Source: Pseudochrobactrum kiredjianiae (GTDB taxonomy: Bacteria > Pseudomonadota > Alphaproteobacteria > Rhizobiales > Rhizobiaceae). Taken from it: a DNA stretch of 64,000 nt. The notes below the pieces were generated by a model that saw only the letters and a list, made by a program, of their open reading frames with translations, searched no databases and was not told the DNA's origin. This document shows, one piece after another, positions 35,731 to 46,286 of this stretch; position 1 is the first letter of the stretch, and each line of letters begins with the position of its first letter. The translations under genes and the position numbers were made by a program. Location of the stretch: assembly GCF_030362795.1 (NCBI RefSeq), contig NZ_JAUCBM010000004.1:62001-126000 (forward strand), read 5' to 3'.

Positions 35731-35744
35731 GTGTAATTTTACAC
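35731..35744. promoter_or_regulatory. Candidate operator upstream of pdhA
   Basis: Perfect palindrome GTGTAATTTTACAC, 67 bp upstream of the pdhA start. On the minus strand it directly follows TATATA, a possible -10 box, a position where a bound protein would block initiation. The regulator is unknown. Confidence 0.5.
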
Positions 35745-35776
35745 TATATAACTTATTGAAAACACTAAGAAAACAT

Positions 35777-35803
35777 CCAATTAACTGCAATTCGGTTAAT
35801 TGG
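35777..35803 (-). terminator. Hairpin overlapping the ftsB stop, weak terminator
   Basis: Perfect 9-bp A+T-rich stem CCAATTAAC / GTTAATTGG with a 9-nt loop; the ftsB TAA is inside the stem. ATGTTTTCTTAG follows on the minus strand. Confidence 0.5.
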
Positions 35804-36125
35804 TCTTTTTGCCTCGATCGACGATAATTGTGACCTCATCCGCATGGGACAGATTCAGGGCACGACGCGCCTGCTCATTCAGAATATCTTTATCAATCGA
35901 GCCGTCACGCAACTGCAAAACCTGACGCTCCAGAGACTCTCTCTGCTCGGTCAGATCCGTAAGCTGCTTATTCAATACAACGGTCTGCGCCTGCAATTGT
36001 TCCTTGGAATAAATCCCGTAGGCACCATTATAAGCGTGAAAACCGAAATAGGACAAAAACGCAGTGGCCAGAACCGGCACAACCAGTCGACCCTTGATGC
36101 TTTTACGCTTTTGTTTTGTCCACAT
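35796..36125 (-). CDS. ftsB: Cell division protein FtsB-like (septum formation initiator)
   Basis: Small bitopic divisome protein that bridges FtsL and FtsQ. The 109 residues comprise a basic cytoplasmic N-terminus (WTKQKRKSIKGR), one transmembrane segment at about 15-33, and a leucine-rich coiled coil (LNKQLTDLTEQRESLERQVL). The end DEVTIIVDRGKK follows the family pattern. I use the ATG at 36125, which has AGAGG 7 bases upstream; a GTG two codons earlier is too close to that site. It lies between eno and pdhA, a common location in Rhizobiales. The name rests on architecture and position. Confidence 0.85.
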   Translation of the reverse strand: MWTKQKRKSIKGRLVVPVLATAFLSYFGFHAYNGAYGIYSKEQLQAQTVVLNKQLTDLTEQRESLERQVLQLRDGSIDKDILNEQARRALNLSHADEVTIIVDRGKKTN

Positions 36126-36282
36126 ACTCACACCTCTGAGGCAATACGCATCCGATACGCGGATATCTGCCCGAAAATAAGGACTAAATTACCACAACAC
36201 GATAAATCCCGTCCGATATTTATTTAAAGCATATTAGCCTTAACAGAGACTTACGGAAGACGAGCAAAACTACATTTAATAC

Positions 36283-36314
36283 AAAAAAGGCCTGCATTTT
36301 TCATGCAGGCCTCT
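36283..36314 (-). terminator. Rho-independent terminator of eno
   Basis: On the minus strand GGCCTGCAT / ATGCAGGCC with a 5-nt loop is followed by six T. It lies about 26 bases after the eno stop. Confidence 0.93.
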
Positions 36315-36339
36315 TCTTAATTTGCTTCAAAGCAGGGTC

Positions 36340-37797
<1,458 letters not shown>

Positions 37798-37877
37798 TCA
37801 GATGTTAATTTTAAGATTTTTAAACGATATTAAAGTGAAGAGTTTGCGACAGCGCGTGCAATCACTCCGCTTAAAAC

Positions 37878-37906
37878 AAAAAAAGAGCGGTTTGACCGCT
37901 CTTTTC
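37878..37906 (-). terminator. Rho-independent terminator of the L,D-transpeptidase gene
   Basis: On the minus strand AAAGAGCGGT / ACCGCTCTTT with a 3-nt loop is followed by a T-run; it starts just after the stop at 37913. Confidence 0.9.
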
Positions 37907-37912
37907 TCTTGT

Positions 37913-39991
37913 TCACATTGCCGCAACCCGACTCTGTTCCGTTTTCTGGAAGGCCTTTGCCAGACCTTCATCACGCGCATAAACATCGTCATAATAACGG
38001 ATTTTACCGCTCGCCTCATCCGGCCATGCAGTGAAATAAGTCAGGTAAATCGGCACACCGGACGGCACTTTAATACCGCGCTCATTCTTGCCAAAATATT
38101 TGGTCAGATTTTCTTTGCCGGTACTCATCACCGCAGAGGCCATGGCACGCGGATCGGCAAGGCGGATACAGCCATGGCTGACCGCACGCATATCGCGCTT
38201 AAACGCAGCTTTCGACGGCGTGTCATGCAGATAAATATCATGGCTGTTCGGGAACAGGATTTTCAACTCACCCAGCGCATTATTCGGGCCCGGCTTTTGG
38301 CGCACACCAACATTCGCCTTGCCCTGTGCGACGGATGACCAGTTGACCGCGGTTGATGACACAACCTTTCCGCCAACAACCACTTCATAATTATTGCGAT
38401 CAAGATAACCGGAATCAGCCAGAATACGCGGCATCATTTCATTCATCACAATAGAGCGCGGCACACCCCATGAAGGGTTAAACACCACAGTGCTGATGGT
38501 ATCATAGAAGAAATGGGTCTGATTACGCGCAGAGCCGATCACCACATCCATTGCCAGCTGTTCTTTGCCCTGATCAAAATATTGAGCGCGATAGGCCGGC
38601 TGATTGACGAAAACATAACGCTGACCGAAATCACGCGGTAACCAGCGCAAACGCTCCATCGCATAGAGAATACGCTCCCGCTTGACCGAGGAAGTCTCCC
38701 CCTGCAAAGCAGTAATTGTAGCGCGGCCGATCACGCCATCCGGTGTCTTGCCCATCAGCTTCTGATAATCTTTGACCGCAGAAACCAGCTCAGGATCATA
38801 AAGCGTTCCGTCTTTATGACGATCAAAAGCATCCTGATAGGAATTAAGGTATCCAGCCGGTGCCTTCTGCACAATCAGTGCCAGAATCTTAGGCAATTCC
38901 GCATTATCTTGCCCCGGTTTAATCAATGTATCCGGTGCAACGCGGGCAATCTTTTTGCCTTCAGGCTTCATCGCAGCCAGCTGCTCTTTCAGCTTCTGAT
39001 AATAGCTGTTCTGCGGATTGAAATCAGCCAATACCTGCGCCGGATCAGAAGCATCTTCCAGAGCCTTCAATACCAGATCAGGTTTGATGCGCTTACGTGG
39101 CAGATCGTGGAAGCCGCTCAGACGATTGGCGATCACCCGTCCCTCACCGGCATCCAGCGCATAGCGCAGCGCCCGTGCGGTCAGCGCCACTTCAAAGGCA
39201 GCCATTTCACGGATGCGCTGATCTTTTTGTGTAGTGTCAAAGTCAAGATCCGGCACTTTGACAGCATATTCCGCTGATACCAGACCATCTTCTTCAGCGC
39301 GCTCGAACAAGGCCAAAACCTCTTCAGCACGCGATGAAACGGCCAGACCATCCGACCAGAGCAATGTCTGCTCCGTCGCATAGAATGTAACGATTGCCTC
39401 AGCTAGAGATTGTTCGGCTCTCACATCCGTCGTTTTCAGGGCATCCAGCACCGCAGTTACCAGAGCAGGATCAAGCTGTTTTTCTGCTTTTTCCGATGGC
39501 GGATTGATCAAACCATCAGCACGCCGTGGCAGAGTAATGATAAAATCAGCCGCTTGAGTATATAGTGCCGAAGGCGACAAACCGCCTTCTTTTTCAGAAA
39601 TCGCAGCGGTTACCTGCATATCAACAGTGGTAAAATCCACTTTCACAAGTTTTTCCGGCCGGTAGTCATAAATCTGCGGGCCTTTAACCGCAACAGCCTT
39701 GGCAGCAGGTGCTGCTGGTTTGGCTACATTTGCTTGGCCTGCAGGTTTTGCAGTGCGTGCAACCGGCTGCTTCACCTGCGGGGCTTGCTGCACAGGCTGC
39801 GGCTGTTGTTGTGCCGCCTCACGCGCTTCACGCTTCTGGCGGAACAGGTCAAACAGATTACTCGCAGCATCCGCCTGCTGCACAGGTGCCAGAACCGCAA
39901 TACCGGTCACGGCAACAAGTGCGGTCGTCAGAAAAGCATGACGCATAGAAGAACTTACGATCAGGCAGCGGGATTTCAGCGGAGTAGTCAT
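37913..39991 (-). CDS. Murein L,D-transpeptidase (YcbB/LdtD type)
   Basis: Periplasmic enzyme that forms 3-3 peptidoglycan crosslinks or attaches proteins to the wall. The 692 residues start with a long signal region (hydrophobic core ALVAVTGIAVLAPV, cut near ADA), then a Gln/Pro/Ala-rich stretch. A large unassigned region is followed by a peptidoglycan-binding repeat (AVKDYQKLMGKTPDGVIG), the YkuD catalytic domain and the nucleophile Cys608 in SHGCIRL. Size and order match the large YcbB group, which is common in Rhizobiales. ATG at 39991; an ATG at 39946 would give a tidier signal peptide. It is monocistronic. Confidence 0.9.
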   Translation of the reverse strand: MTTPLKSRCLIVSSSMRHAFLTTALVAVTGIAVLAPVQQADAASNLFDLFRQKREAREAAQQQPQPVQQAPQVKQPVARTAKPAGQANVAKPAAPAAKAVAVKGPQIYDYRPEKLVKVDFTTVDMQVTAAISEKEGGLSPSALYTQAADFIITLPRRADGLINPPSEKAEKQLDPALVTAVLDALKTTDVRAEQSLAEAIVTFYATEQTLLWSDGLAVSSRAEEVLALFERAEEDGLVSAEYAVKVPDLDFDTTQKDQRIREMAAFEVALTARALRYALDAGEGRVIANRLSGFHDLPRKRIKPDLVLKALEDASDPAQVLADFNPQNSYYQKLKEQLAAMKPEGKKIARVAPDTLIKPGQDNAELPKILALIVQKAPAGYLNSYQDAFDRHKDGTLYDPELVSAVKDYQKLMGKTPDGVIGRATITALQGETSSVKRERILYAMERLRWLPRDFGQRYVFVNQPAYRAQYFDQGKEQLAMDVVIGSARNQTHFFYDTISTVVFNPSWGVPRSIVMNEMMPRILADSGYLDRNNYEVVVGGKVVSSTAVNWSSVAQGKANVGVRQKPGPNNALGELKILFPNSHDIYLHDTPSKAAFKRDMRAVSHGCIRLADPRAMASAVMSTGKENLTKYFGKNERGIKVPSGVPIYLTYFTAWPDEASGKIRYYDDVYARDEGLAKAFQKTEQSRVAAM

Positions 39992-40303
39992 ATCTGTCCG
40001 TCAGTTCTGGAGAAAAACAAGCGATATTCGCAATTTTCGGGCAGCTATCCGGTACCACGCCTGACCTGTCCAAGCACTGCAATGATTCACTCCCAATAAT
40101 CTGCGCCATTGTGATTTAGAAACTTTTAACAATAAATATAATTTTAGCATTCAAAGCAGCCTAACCTTCTAATTCCGGTAAAAAGATCAATCTGCCGCAG
40201 TGGCAATAGCGGTTACAAGCGCTAAAAGCCGGTCATCTGATAATTTTACGTCTATCCGCGCTGCTCAGAAAATCTGAAGCGAAGACAGACAACAAGGTGA
40301 TAT
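39992..40303. other. Divergent spacer between the L,D-transpeptidase and fumarase genes
   Basis: 312 bp, A+T-rich, that must carry both promoters. I see no gene, strong palindrome or repeat in it. Confidence 0.5.
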
Positions 40304-41923
40304 ATGGCTGAGCAATTGAATACCGGAATGTTTCCGCTTGGTGAGGACACAACCCCCTATCGTAAACTGACATCCGAGCATGTTTCGGTTGATACATTCA
40401 AAGGTCAGGAAGTTTTGACCGTTGAACCGGAAGGTCTGCGCTTGCTGGCCGAGGCTGCTTTTGCCGATATCAACCATTTGCTGCGCCCTGGCCACTTGCA
40501 GCAGCTCAGCAATATTATGGAAGACCCGGAAGCGACTGATAATGACCGCTTCGTTGCCTATGATCTTTTGAAAAACGCCAATATTGCCGCTGGTGGCATC
40601 TTACCGATGTGTCAGGATACCGGCACCGCAATTATTATGGGTAAAAAAGGCCGTCGCGTCTGGACTGAAGCCGGCGATGAAAGCGCGCTGGGTTCCGGCG
40701 TGATGGATGCCTATTTCAAAAAGAACCTGCGCTATTCGCAGCTCGCACCGCTGGAAATGTTCAAGGAAGTTAACACCAAGAACAACCTTCCAGCACAAAT
40801 CGACATTTATCAGGAAGGCGAAGACGCCTATAAATTCCTGTTTGTCGCCAAAGGCGGTGGTTCAGCCAACAAGACATTCCTGTTTCAGGGCACACCTTCC
40901 CTGCTGACCCATGATCGCATGGTCGAGTTTCTCAAAGAGAAAATCCTGACGCTCGGCACATCGGCCTGCCCGCCATACCATCTGGCGATTGTGATCGGCG
41001 GCACCTCGGCAGAACAGAATCTCAAAACTGTTAAGCTCGCCTCCACCCGTTATCTCGACAGCCTGCCAACCAAAGGCTCTTCAGTCGGCCATGCGTTCCG
41101 CGATGTGGAGATGGAACAGGAAATCCACAAACTCACCCAGTCTCTGGGTGTCGGCGCGCAGTTTGGCGGTAAATATTTCTGCCATGATGTCCGTGTTATC
41201 CGTCTGCCACGCCACGGCGCATCGCTGCCGATTGGTCTGGGCGTTTCCTGCTCGGCTGACCGTCAGGCTAAAGGCAAGATTACCAAAGACGGTATCTTCC
41301 TAGAAAAACTGGAAACCAATCCGGCGAAATATATGCCTGACATTGACGAAGCCAAGCTCTCCGACAGCGTGGTGAAGATTGATCTCAACCAGCCAATGGC
41401 AGAGATTCTCAAGACCCTGTCGCAGCATCCGGTCAAAACCCGTCTGTCGCTGACCGGCTCCATCATCGTGGCACGCGATCTGGCACACGCAAAAATCCGT
41501 GAACGTCTGGAAAACGGCGAAAGCATGCCGGATTATTTCAAAAATCATCCGATTTATTATGCAGGTCCTGCCAAGACACCGACCGGTTACGCATCGGGCT
41601 CCTTCGGCCCAACAACAGCTGGCCGTATGGATTCCTATGTCGATCAGTTCCAGTCTTTCGGTGGCTCCATGGTGATGCTGGCTAAAGGCAACCGCTCCCG
41701 TCAGGTGCGCGATGCTTGCGGCAAACACGGCGGCTTCTATCTCGGCTCCATCGGCGGCCCTGCTGCGCGTCTGGCTCAGGACTGCATCAAGAAAGTCGAA
41801 GTGGTTGAATATGCTGAACTCGGCATGGAGGCCATCTGGCGTATTGAAGTTGAAGATTTCCCTGCCTTCATCGTTATTGATGACAAGGGTAATGACTTCT
41901 TCAAGGAACTGAACCTGTCATAA
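40304..41923 (+). CDS. fumA: Class I fumarate hydratase, [4Fe-4S] type
   Basis: TCA-cycle enzyme that interconverts fumarate and malate with an oxygen-sensitive iron-sulfur cluster. The 539 residues include both halves fused, as in FumA/FumB. Cluster cysteines are Cys103 ([10 protein letters not shown]), one in [11 protein letters not shown] and one in [14 protein letters not shown]. The C-terminal half shows [22 protein letters not shown] at 40304; the fumarate/tartrate dehydratase family is otherwise similar, but the length and N-terminus favour fumarase. It is monocistronic. Confidence 0.95.
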   Translation: MAEQLNTGMFPLGEDTTPYRKLTSEHVSVDTFKGQEVLTVEPEGLRLLAEAAFADINHLLRPGHLQQLSNIMEDPEATDNDRFVAYDLLKNANIAAGGILPMCQDTGTAIIMGKKGRRVWTEAGDESALGSGVMDAYFKKNLRYSQLAPLEMFKEVNTKNNLPAQIDIYQEGEDAYKFLFVAKGGGSANKTFLFQGTPSLLTHDRMVEFLKEKILTLGTSACPPYHLAIVIGGTSAEQNLKTVKLASTRYLDSLPTKGSSVGHAFRDVEMEQEIHKLTQSLGVGAQFGGKYFCHDVRVIRLPRHGASLPIGLGVSCSADRQAKGKITKDGIFLEKLETNPAKYMPDIDEAKLSDSVVKIDLNQPMAEILKTLSQHPVKTRLSLTGSIIVARDLAHAKIRERLENGESMPDYFKNHPIYYAGPAKTPTGYASGSFGPTTAGRMDSYVDQFQSFGGSMVMLAKGNRSRQVRDACGKHGGFYLGSIGGPAARLAQDCIKKVEVVEYAELGMEAIWRIEVEDFPAFIVIDDKGNDFFKELNLS

Positions 41924-41975
41924 TATCTGATCCAAAAGCCGCTCTGGCAGGCTGCAAATGGCGCCTTCTGTGTTT

Positions 41976-42015
41976 CCGGTGCTCACGTACCAGTATGTAC
42001 GCTCCGCTCCGGTTC
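41976..42015. repeat. Imperfect long hairpin downstream of fumA
   Basis: CCGGTGCTCACGTAC pairs loosely with GTACGCTCCGCTCCGG around a short centre; an outer CTTC/GAAG pair extends it to about 41966-42022. It looks like a dispersed bacterial intergenic repeat, but there is only this copy in the window. Confidence 0.45.
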
Positions 42016-42071
42016 TCGAAGTCATCATTTTCGCCAAGCCATACCGCTTTTTGATTCAGATATTTCCAAAC

Positions 42072-42103
42072 AAAAAGCCGGAGGAAACTCCGGCTTTCTT
42101 TTT
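42072..42103. terminator. Bidirectional terminator between fumA and the DUF971 gene
   Basis: Stem AAAGCCGGAG / CTCCGGCTTT with loop GAAA; A-run on the left and TCTTTTT on the right. It abuts the DUF971 stop codon at 42102. Confidence 0.9.
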
Positions 42104-42470
42104 AGTGAAACTTCGGTTCGCGGCTGAGATTCTTCTCTTTCAGCTCATCAAGATAGCCCTGCCAGCGGGTTTCATATTCTTCACCCAGCTGATGCAGGTA
42201 AATCCATGTGAACAGACCGGTATCGTGCATATCGTCAAAACTAATGCGCACGGCATAATTACCAATCGGATCAATCTTCATGATACCAACATTGATCTTA
42301 CCAGGCACTGTCACGCGCTGTTCCGGTGAATGTCCCTGTACTTCAGCTGACGGCGACAAGACGCGCAGCATTTCCGCAGGAAATGAATAATTATGCCCGT
42401 TATTGAATGTCACAGACAGGGTTTTCCGGTCTTGGGAAACCCGCAGTTCTTCCGGCCAGATATCGCTCAT
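42102..42470 (-). CDS. DUF971 protein (gamma-butyrobetaine hydroxylase-like N-terminal domain)
   Basis: A 122-residue single-domain protein. The pattern WPEELRVSQDRKTLSVTF followed by LRVLSPSAEVQGHSP, GNYAVRISFDDMHDTGLFTW and YLHQLG is the DUF971 domain, which in eukaryotes forms the N-terminus of carnitine-biosynthesis hydroxylases and is linked to iron-sulfur proteins. The bacterial stand-alone function is not established. I choose the ATG at 42470 because GGTGGA lies 7 bases upstream; an ATG at 42485 would add five residues. It is divergent from moaA with a short spacer. Confidence 0.82.
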   Translation of the reverse strand: MSDIWPEELRVSQDRKTLSVTFNNGHNYSFPAEMLRVLSPSAEVQGHSPEQRVTVPGKINVGIMKIDPIGNYAVRISFDDMHDTGLFTWIYLHQLGEEYETRWQGYLDELKEKNLSREPKFH

Positions 42471-42648
42471 TGAATGATCCACCATATTCTTATCTGGTTC
42501 TGTGGTAGTCTCAGAACGGGAGCAGGACAAGACCTTGTTTGCGCGTTACTTCTCCCCATGCGTGACATAATGCAACTGGACAGTGCCATATGTTGAACTT
42601 ATCTCTCTTATATAGACATAGTATTTGAGCAAACCGGCATACGGAAAT

Positions 42649-43686
42649 ATGGATTTAACAGCACAAAACATCAGCAAAACTGCGCCTGCAGCCCCGATGA
42701 TCGACCCGTTTGGGCGGGCAATCACCTATTTGCGCGTTTCTGTGACTGATCGCTGTGACTTCCGCTGCACCTATTGCATGGCGGAACATATGACCTTTTT
42801 GCCCAAAAAAGATCTGTTATCGCTGGAAGAACTCGACCGCCTCTGTTCAACTTTTATTGATAAAGGCGTGCGCAAAATCCGTCTCACCGGTGGTGAGCCT
42901 CTGGTGCGCAAAAACATCATGCATCTCATTGGCAGCCTGTCGCGCCATATTGAGGCAGACCGGCTTGATGAACTGACACTGACAACCAACGGCTCCCAGC
43001 TTTCACGCTATGCGGAAGAGCTTGCCGCCTGCGGTATCAAGCGCATCAATGTTTCTCTCGACACGCTGGATGCGGAAAAGTTCAAGACGATTACCCGTTG
43101 GGGTGATCTGGCACAGGTGCTGCGCGGCATTGATGCGGCTCAAAAAGCAGGCCTGCATATCAAGCTGAATGCCGTGGCGCTCAAAGGTTTCAACGATCAT
43201 GAAATTCCGGACATGCTGCGCTGGGCGCATGGCCGTGGCATGGATATGACCCTGATTGAAACGATGCCGATGGGTGAGATTGATCTTGACCGTACAGATC
43301 AGTATCTGCCGCTCTCTATGCTGCGTGCCACGCTATCACGCCAGTTCACTATGACTGATATTCCCTATCAGACCGGTGGCCCAGCCCGTTATGTGCAGAT
43401 TGCGGAAACCGGCGGCCGTCTTGGCTTTATTACGCCGATGACTCATAATTTCTGCGAAAGCTGCAACCGCGTGCGCATTACTTGCACCGGCACACTCTAT
43501 ATGTGCCTTGGTCAGGAGGATGCGGCTGATCTGCGTGAGCCGCTGCGTGCAAGCACTGATAATGCGCTGCTCTCAGACGCAATCGACGATGCAATTCTGC
43601 GCAAACCGAAGGGTCATGACTTCATCATTGACCGCCGCAATAACCGCCCTGCAGTCTCGCGCCATATGAGCGTTACAGGCGGCTAA
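42649..43686 (+). CDS. moaA: GTP 3',8-cyclase MoaA (molybdenum cofactor biosynthesis)
   Basis: Radical-SAM enzyme for the first step of molybdopterin synthesis. The SAM cluster is Cys36, Cys40, Cys43 (CDFRCTYC). The C-terminal cluster is [12 protein letters not shown] with the GTP-binding region around it. The chain ends in the conserved Gly-Gly tail (SVTGG). The ATG at 42649 gives 345 residues; a TTG at 42625 is in frame but less likely. It is the first of the molybdenum-cofactor genes here, with mobA and mobB about 1.1 kb downstream beyond a transporter gene. Confidence 0.96.
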   Translation: MDLTAQNISKTAPAAPMIDPFGRAITYLRVSVTDRCDFRCTYCMAEHMTFLPKKDLLSLEELDRLCSTFIDKGVRKIRLTGGEPLVRKNIMHLIGSLSRHIEADRLDELTLTTNGSQLSRYAEELAACGIKRINVSLDTLDAEKFKTITRWGDLAQVLRGIDAAQKAGLHIKLNAVALKGFNDHEIPDMLRWAHGRGMDMTLIETMPMGEIDLDRTDQYLPLSMLRATLSRQFTMTDIPYQTGGPARYVQIAETGGRLGFITPMTHNFCESCNRVRITCTGTLYMCLGQEDAADLREPLRASTDNALLSDAIDDAILRKPKGHDFIIDRRNNRPAVSRHMSVTGG

Positions 43687-43823
43687 AAACACATTCCTGC
43701 ATTCCATTGATTTTAATAGCATTTTATTTTGCTGTGCATGACGCAAACAAGTGACCATGTCGCATAAATACTTGTTATAACACTCGCATAAACGAAAGGC
43801 TCATCAGCTTTTCCTGCAGGATA

Positions 43824-44753
43824 ATGACCGTGGCACTTTCAGCAAATATTCGTTCCAGCCTTTTTATGATGCTCGGCATGGGCGTTTTTGCCGTCGGCGA
43901 TGCGCTGACAAAATATTCCACCCAAACGCTCAATCTCGGCCAGTTTATGTTTATGCGCGGAATATTATGTATTCTTTTGCTGGTCTTTCTGGCCTCCAGA
44001 CAAGGTGTACTCCATCGCTGGCGCGACACTCTGGACAAAATCACGATTTTGCGTGGTTTTGGTGAGATCGGCGCAACGACCTGTTATCTTGTCGGCCTTA
44101 CCCATTTATCTCTGGCTTTTGTTTCATCCGTTTATCAGGCAGTGCCGCTGGTGGTAACGCTTGGCGCGGTGCTGTTTCTCGGTGAAAAAGTAGGCTGGCG
44201 GCGCTGGTTGTCGATCGGCATCGGCTTTATCGGCGTGCTGATTATTATCCGCCCCGGTGGTGGTGGCGATGGCACTGGCATGAATGCCTATGCCCTACTG
44301 CTGCTGGTTGGTGTGTGTTTTACGGCCTTACGCGATCTTTCGACCCGCCGCATTAATATGCAAATCCCGACCGTTCTGATTTCAGCCATGACCTCGGTTC
44401 TGGTAACCATGACCGGCTTTGTCATGATGCAACTGGATACGGGCTGGGTTCAGCCGACAGAAGCTGATCTGCTTCATGTCAGCATTGCCGCTGTTTTGCT
44501 GATTATCGGCTATCACTGCATCATTCTGGCGACCCGCGTAGGCGATATGTCCTTTGCCTCACCGTTTCGCTATACCAGCCTGCTATGGGCGATTGTCCTC
44601 AGCTATGTCATCTTCAATCAGGCGCCGGATCAGAATACGCTGATTGGTGCGACAATCGTGGTCGCCAGCGGCTGCTATATGCTTTATCGTGAAGCTATAA
44701 CCGGCTACCGTAAGCGCAAGGAGTTGCGTAAGCAAAAAAGCCTTTCCGCTTAA
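43824..44753 (+). CDS. DMT-superfamily permease with two EamA domains
   Basis: A 309-residue inner-membrane protein with about ten hydrophobic segments in two repeated EamA halves. The first half has the typical FMRGILCILLL and the loop TCYLVGLTHLSLAFVSSVYQAVPL; the second half covers about 150-290. Such carriers export or import amino acids, nucleosides or other metabolites; the substrate is unknown. It lies between moaA (137 bp) and mobA (29 bp) on the same strand, so it is probably transcribed with mobA, but a direct molybdenum link is not implied. The basic C-terminal tail is YRKRKELRKQK. Confidence 0.85.
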   Translation: MTVALSANIRSSLFMMLGMGVFAVGDALTKYSTQTLNLGQFMFMRGILCILLLVFLASRQGVLHRWRDTLDKITILRGFGEIGATTCYLVGLTHLSLAFVSSVYQAVPLVVTLGAVLFLGEKVGWRRWLSIGIGFIGVLIIIRPGGGGDGTGMNAYALLLLVGVCFTALRDLSTRRINMQIPTVLISAMTSVLVTMTGFVMMQLDTGWVQPTEADLLHVSIAAVLLIIGYHCIILATRVGDMSFASPFRYTSLLWAIVLSYVIFNQAPDQNTLIGATIVVASGCYMLYREAITGYRKRKELRKQKSLSA

Positions 44754-44782
44754 TCCAGCTCGTAACAAAGGCAGAATTGACA

Positions 44783-45460
44783 ATGGCGGATGAGAACCAA
44801 ATTCTGACCGGTAAAAACGTACTGGGGCTTATTCTCGCCGGAGGCAGCAGCCAGAGGCTCGGCGGCGGCGATAAATCTTTGCGCCCGCTGGGAGATCACA
44901 CAATTCTCCATCAGGTTTGCGCGCGGCTGAAACCCCAAACCGACCAAATTGTCATCAGCGCCAACAGCGATCCTGCTTTTTTCGCCAGCTTCGGCTATCC
45001 TATTATCAATGACGGGGAATGGCTTAACAGCGGTCCGCTTGCCGGTATTCTCACCGGTTTTCATTATGCATCGCAGCTTGGCTATAGTCATGTGATGAGC
45101 GTTGCAGCTGACACACCGTTTTTCCCGCCTGATCTTTTGCAGCGTTTTGCGAAGACCTTAGCTGATACGACATCCCTCATGCAGGATACAATCGTCTTTG
45201 CCCGTTCGGATTTTGGCTCTCACCCCACTTTTGCATTGTGGCCGGTTGATCTTGCTGCCTCATTGGAGAACTGGTTCACAGAAACCAAACGCCGGAGCAT
45301 TCGTGTATTTGCCGCCAATCATACGGTTGCCTATGCAGATTTTACGGAAGCTGATAAAATAAGCGGGCTGGATCCGTTCTTTAATATCAACACACAAACG
45401 GAGCTAACGCAGGCCAGAACCGCATGGCAATTGCAGGATGCTGGCAACCAGCCGGAGTAA
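44783..45460 (+). CDS. mobA: Molybdenum cofactor guanylyltransferase MobA
   Basis: Attaches GMP to molybdopterin to make the MGD cofactor used by enzymes such as nitrate reductase and formate dehydrogenase. The signature LILAGGSSQRLGGGDKSL lies at about residues 16-33, followed by VAADTPFFP for metal and phosphate contact. The ATG at 44783 follows AAAGG; a TTG two codons earlier is also in frame. 225 residues. mobB starts 5 bp after its stop, so the two are almost certainly co-translated. Confidence 0.93.
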   Translation: MADENQILTGKNVLGLILAGGSSQRLGGGDKSLRPLGDHTILHQVCARLKPQTDQIVISANSDPAFFASFGYPIINDGEWLNSGPLAGILTGFHYASQLGYSHVMSVAADTPFFPPDLLQRFAKTLADTTSLMQDTIVFARSDFGSHPTFALWPVDLAASLENWFTETKRRSIRVFAANHTVAYADFTEADKISGLDPFFNINTQTELTQARTAWQLQDAGNQPE

Positions 45461-45465
45461 ACAAG

Positions 45466-45975
45466 ATGCCCCAGAAAATCTTTGGTATTACCGGCTGGAA
45501 AAACTCCGGAAAAACCACATTGACAGAATGTGTTGTGCGCGAACTCAGCCATCGCGGTTATAAAATCTCGACCGTTAAACATGCCCATCATAGCTTTGAT
45601 ATTGATACAGAAGGCACAGACTCCTACCGCCACCGTGCAGCAGGTGCGCAGGAGGTTGCCATTGTCTCTTTCAGCCGCTGGGCACTGATGCATGAACTGC
45701 GCGATACAGCAGAGCCGTCACTGGATGATATTGTCAGCCGCATGGCACCGTGCGATCTGATTATTGTCGAGGGCTATAAAAATGATAAGCACGCTAAGAT
45801 TGAAGTGCGCCGCAAGGATAGCCCGACTCAGATACCCCTGAATGCCGAGCAATATTCCATTGTCGCAATTGCTACAGATGAGGGTTTACAGAGCCAGACC
45901 GTACCCGTTCTTGATCTGAACAATATCGTTGCAGTCAGTGATTTTATTGAAAATTACTGCGGATTAAAAAGCTGA
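45466..45975 (+). CDS. mobB: Molybdopterin-guanine dinucleotide biosynthesis adaptor MobB
   Basis: Small P-loop GTPase that assists MobA. Walker A GWKNSGKTT lies at about residues 8-16 and VEGYKNDKHAKIEV carries the Asp/Lys contact. 169 residues from the ATG at 45466, which has GGAG at 8 bases; that site overlaps the end of mobA. An upstream in-frame extension lies inside mobA and is rejected. It is the last gene of the group; I see no clear terminator after it. Confidence 0.93.
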   Translation: MPQKIFGITGWKNSGKTTLTECVVRELSHRGYKISTVKHAHHSFDIDTEGTDSYRHRAAGAQEVAIVSFSRWALMHELRDTAEPSLDDIVSRMAPCDLIIVEGYKNDKHAKIEVRRKDSPTQIPLNAEQYSIVAIATDEGLQSQTVPVLDLNNIVAVSDFIENYCGLKS

Positions 45976-46286
45976 TTTCAAAAATGAATGGCTTCCAACA
46001 ACACAGCCACCTCACTTTAAGCATTATAAAAACTTACTATCCATATGATTTTATAATAATTTTTTAAAATTAATTTCTTCTCTGCTAAAAATTTCAATTG
46101 CTACGTTTTCATAGTTTCTAACATTGTTTTAAAACACTTTTTTACCCTTGCCTTTCCCTAAAAAATGGTGGGAATATCCAGCGAACAATAATTACGCCCG
46201 AAGCGCTAAAAAATGAACCGATTAGAATAAACCGGCGGCGGCGTAATCATTGCAACTTTGGATGGGTTTAACGGGTGAAAAGTACA
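45976..46286. other. A+T-rich spacer before the first amino-acid binding protein
   Basis: About 311 bp without a gene. It contains the promoter at 46148-46177. The remainder is A+T-rich and shows no repeat. Confidence 0.5.
46148..46177 (+). promoter_or_regulatory. Promoter of binding-protein gene 1, shared motif
   Basis: TTGCCTTTC and GGTGGGAATATC, with the -35-like TTGCCT and -10-like GAATAT 18 bp apart. The block TTGCCTTTC-N5-AAA..ATG.TGGGAATATC recurs at 47470-47499 before the paralogous gene and nowhere else that I noticed. Confidence 0.65.

Noticed and set aside
42531-42648. Molybdenum-cofactor riboswitch upstream of moaA
   Set aside because: The spacer is only about 180 bp, shared with a divergent gene, and shows no long conserved stem pattern; nothing supports a riboswitch.
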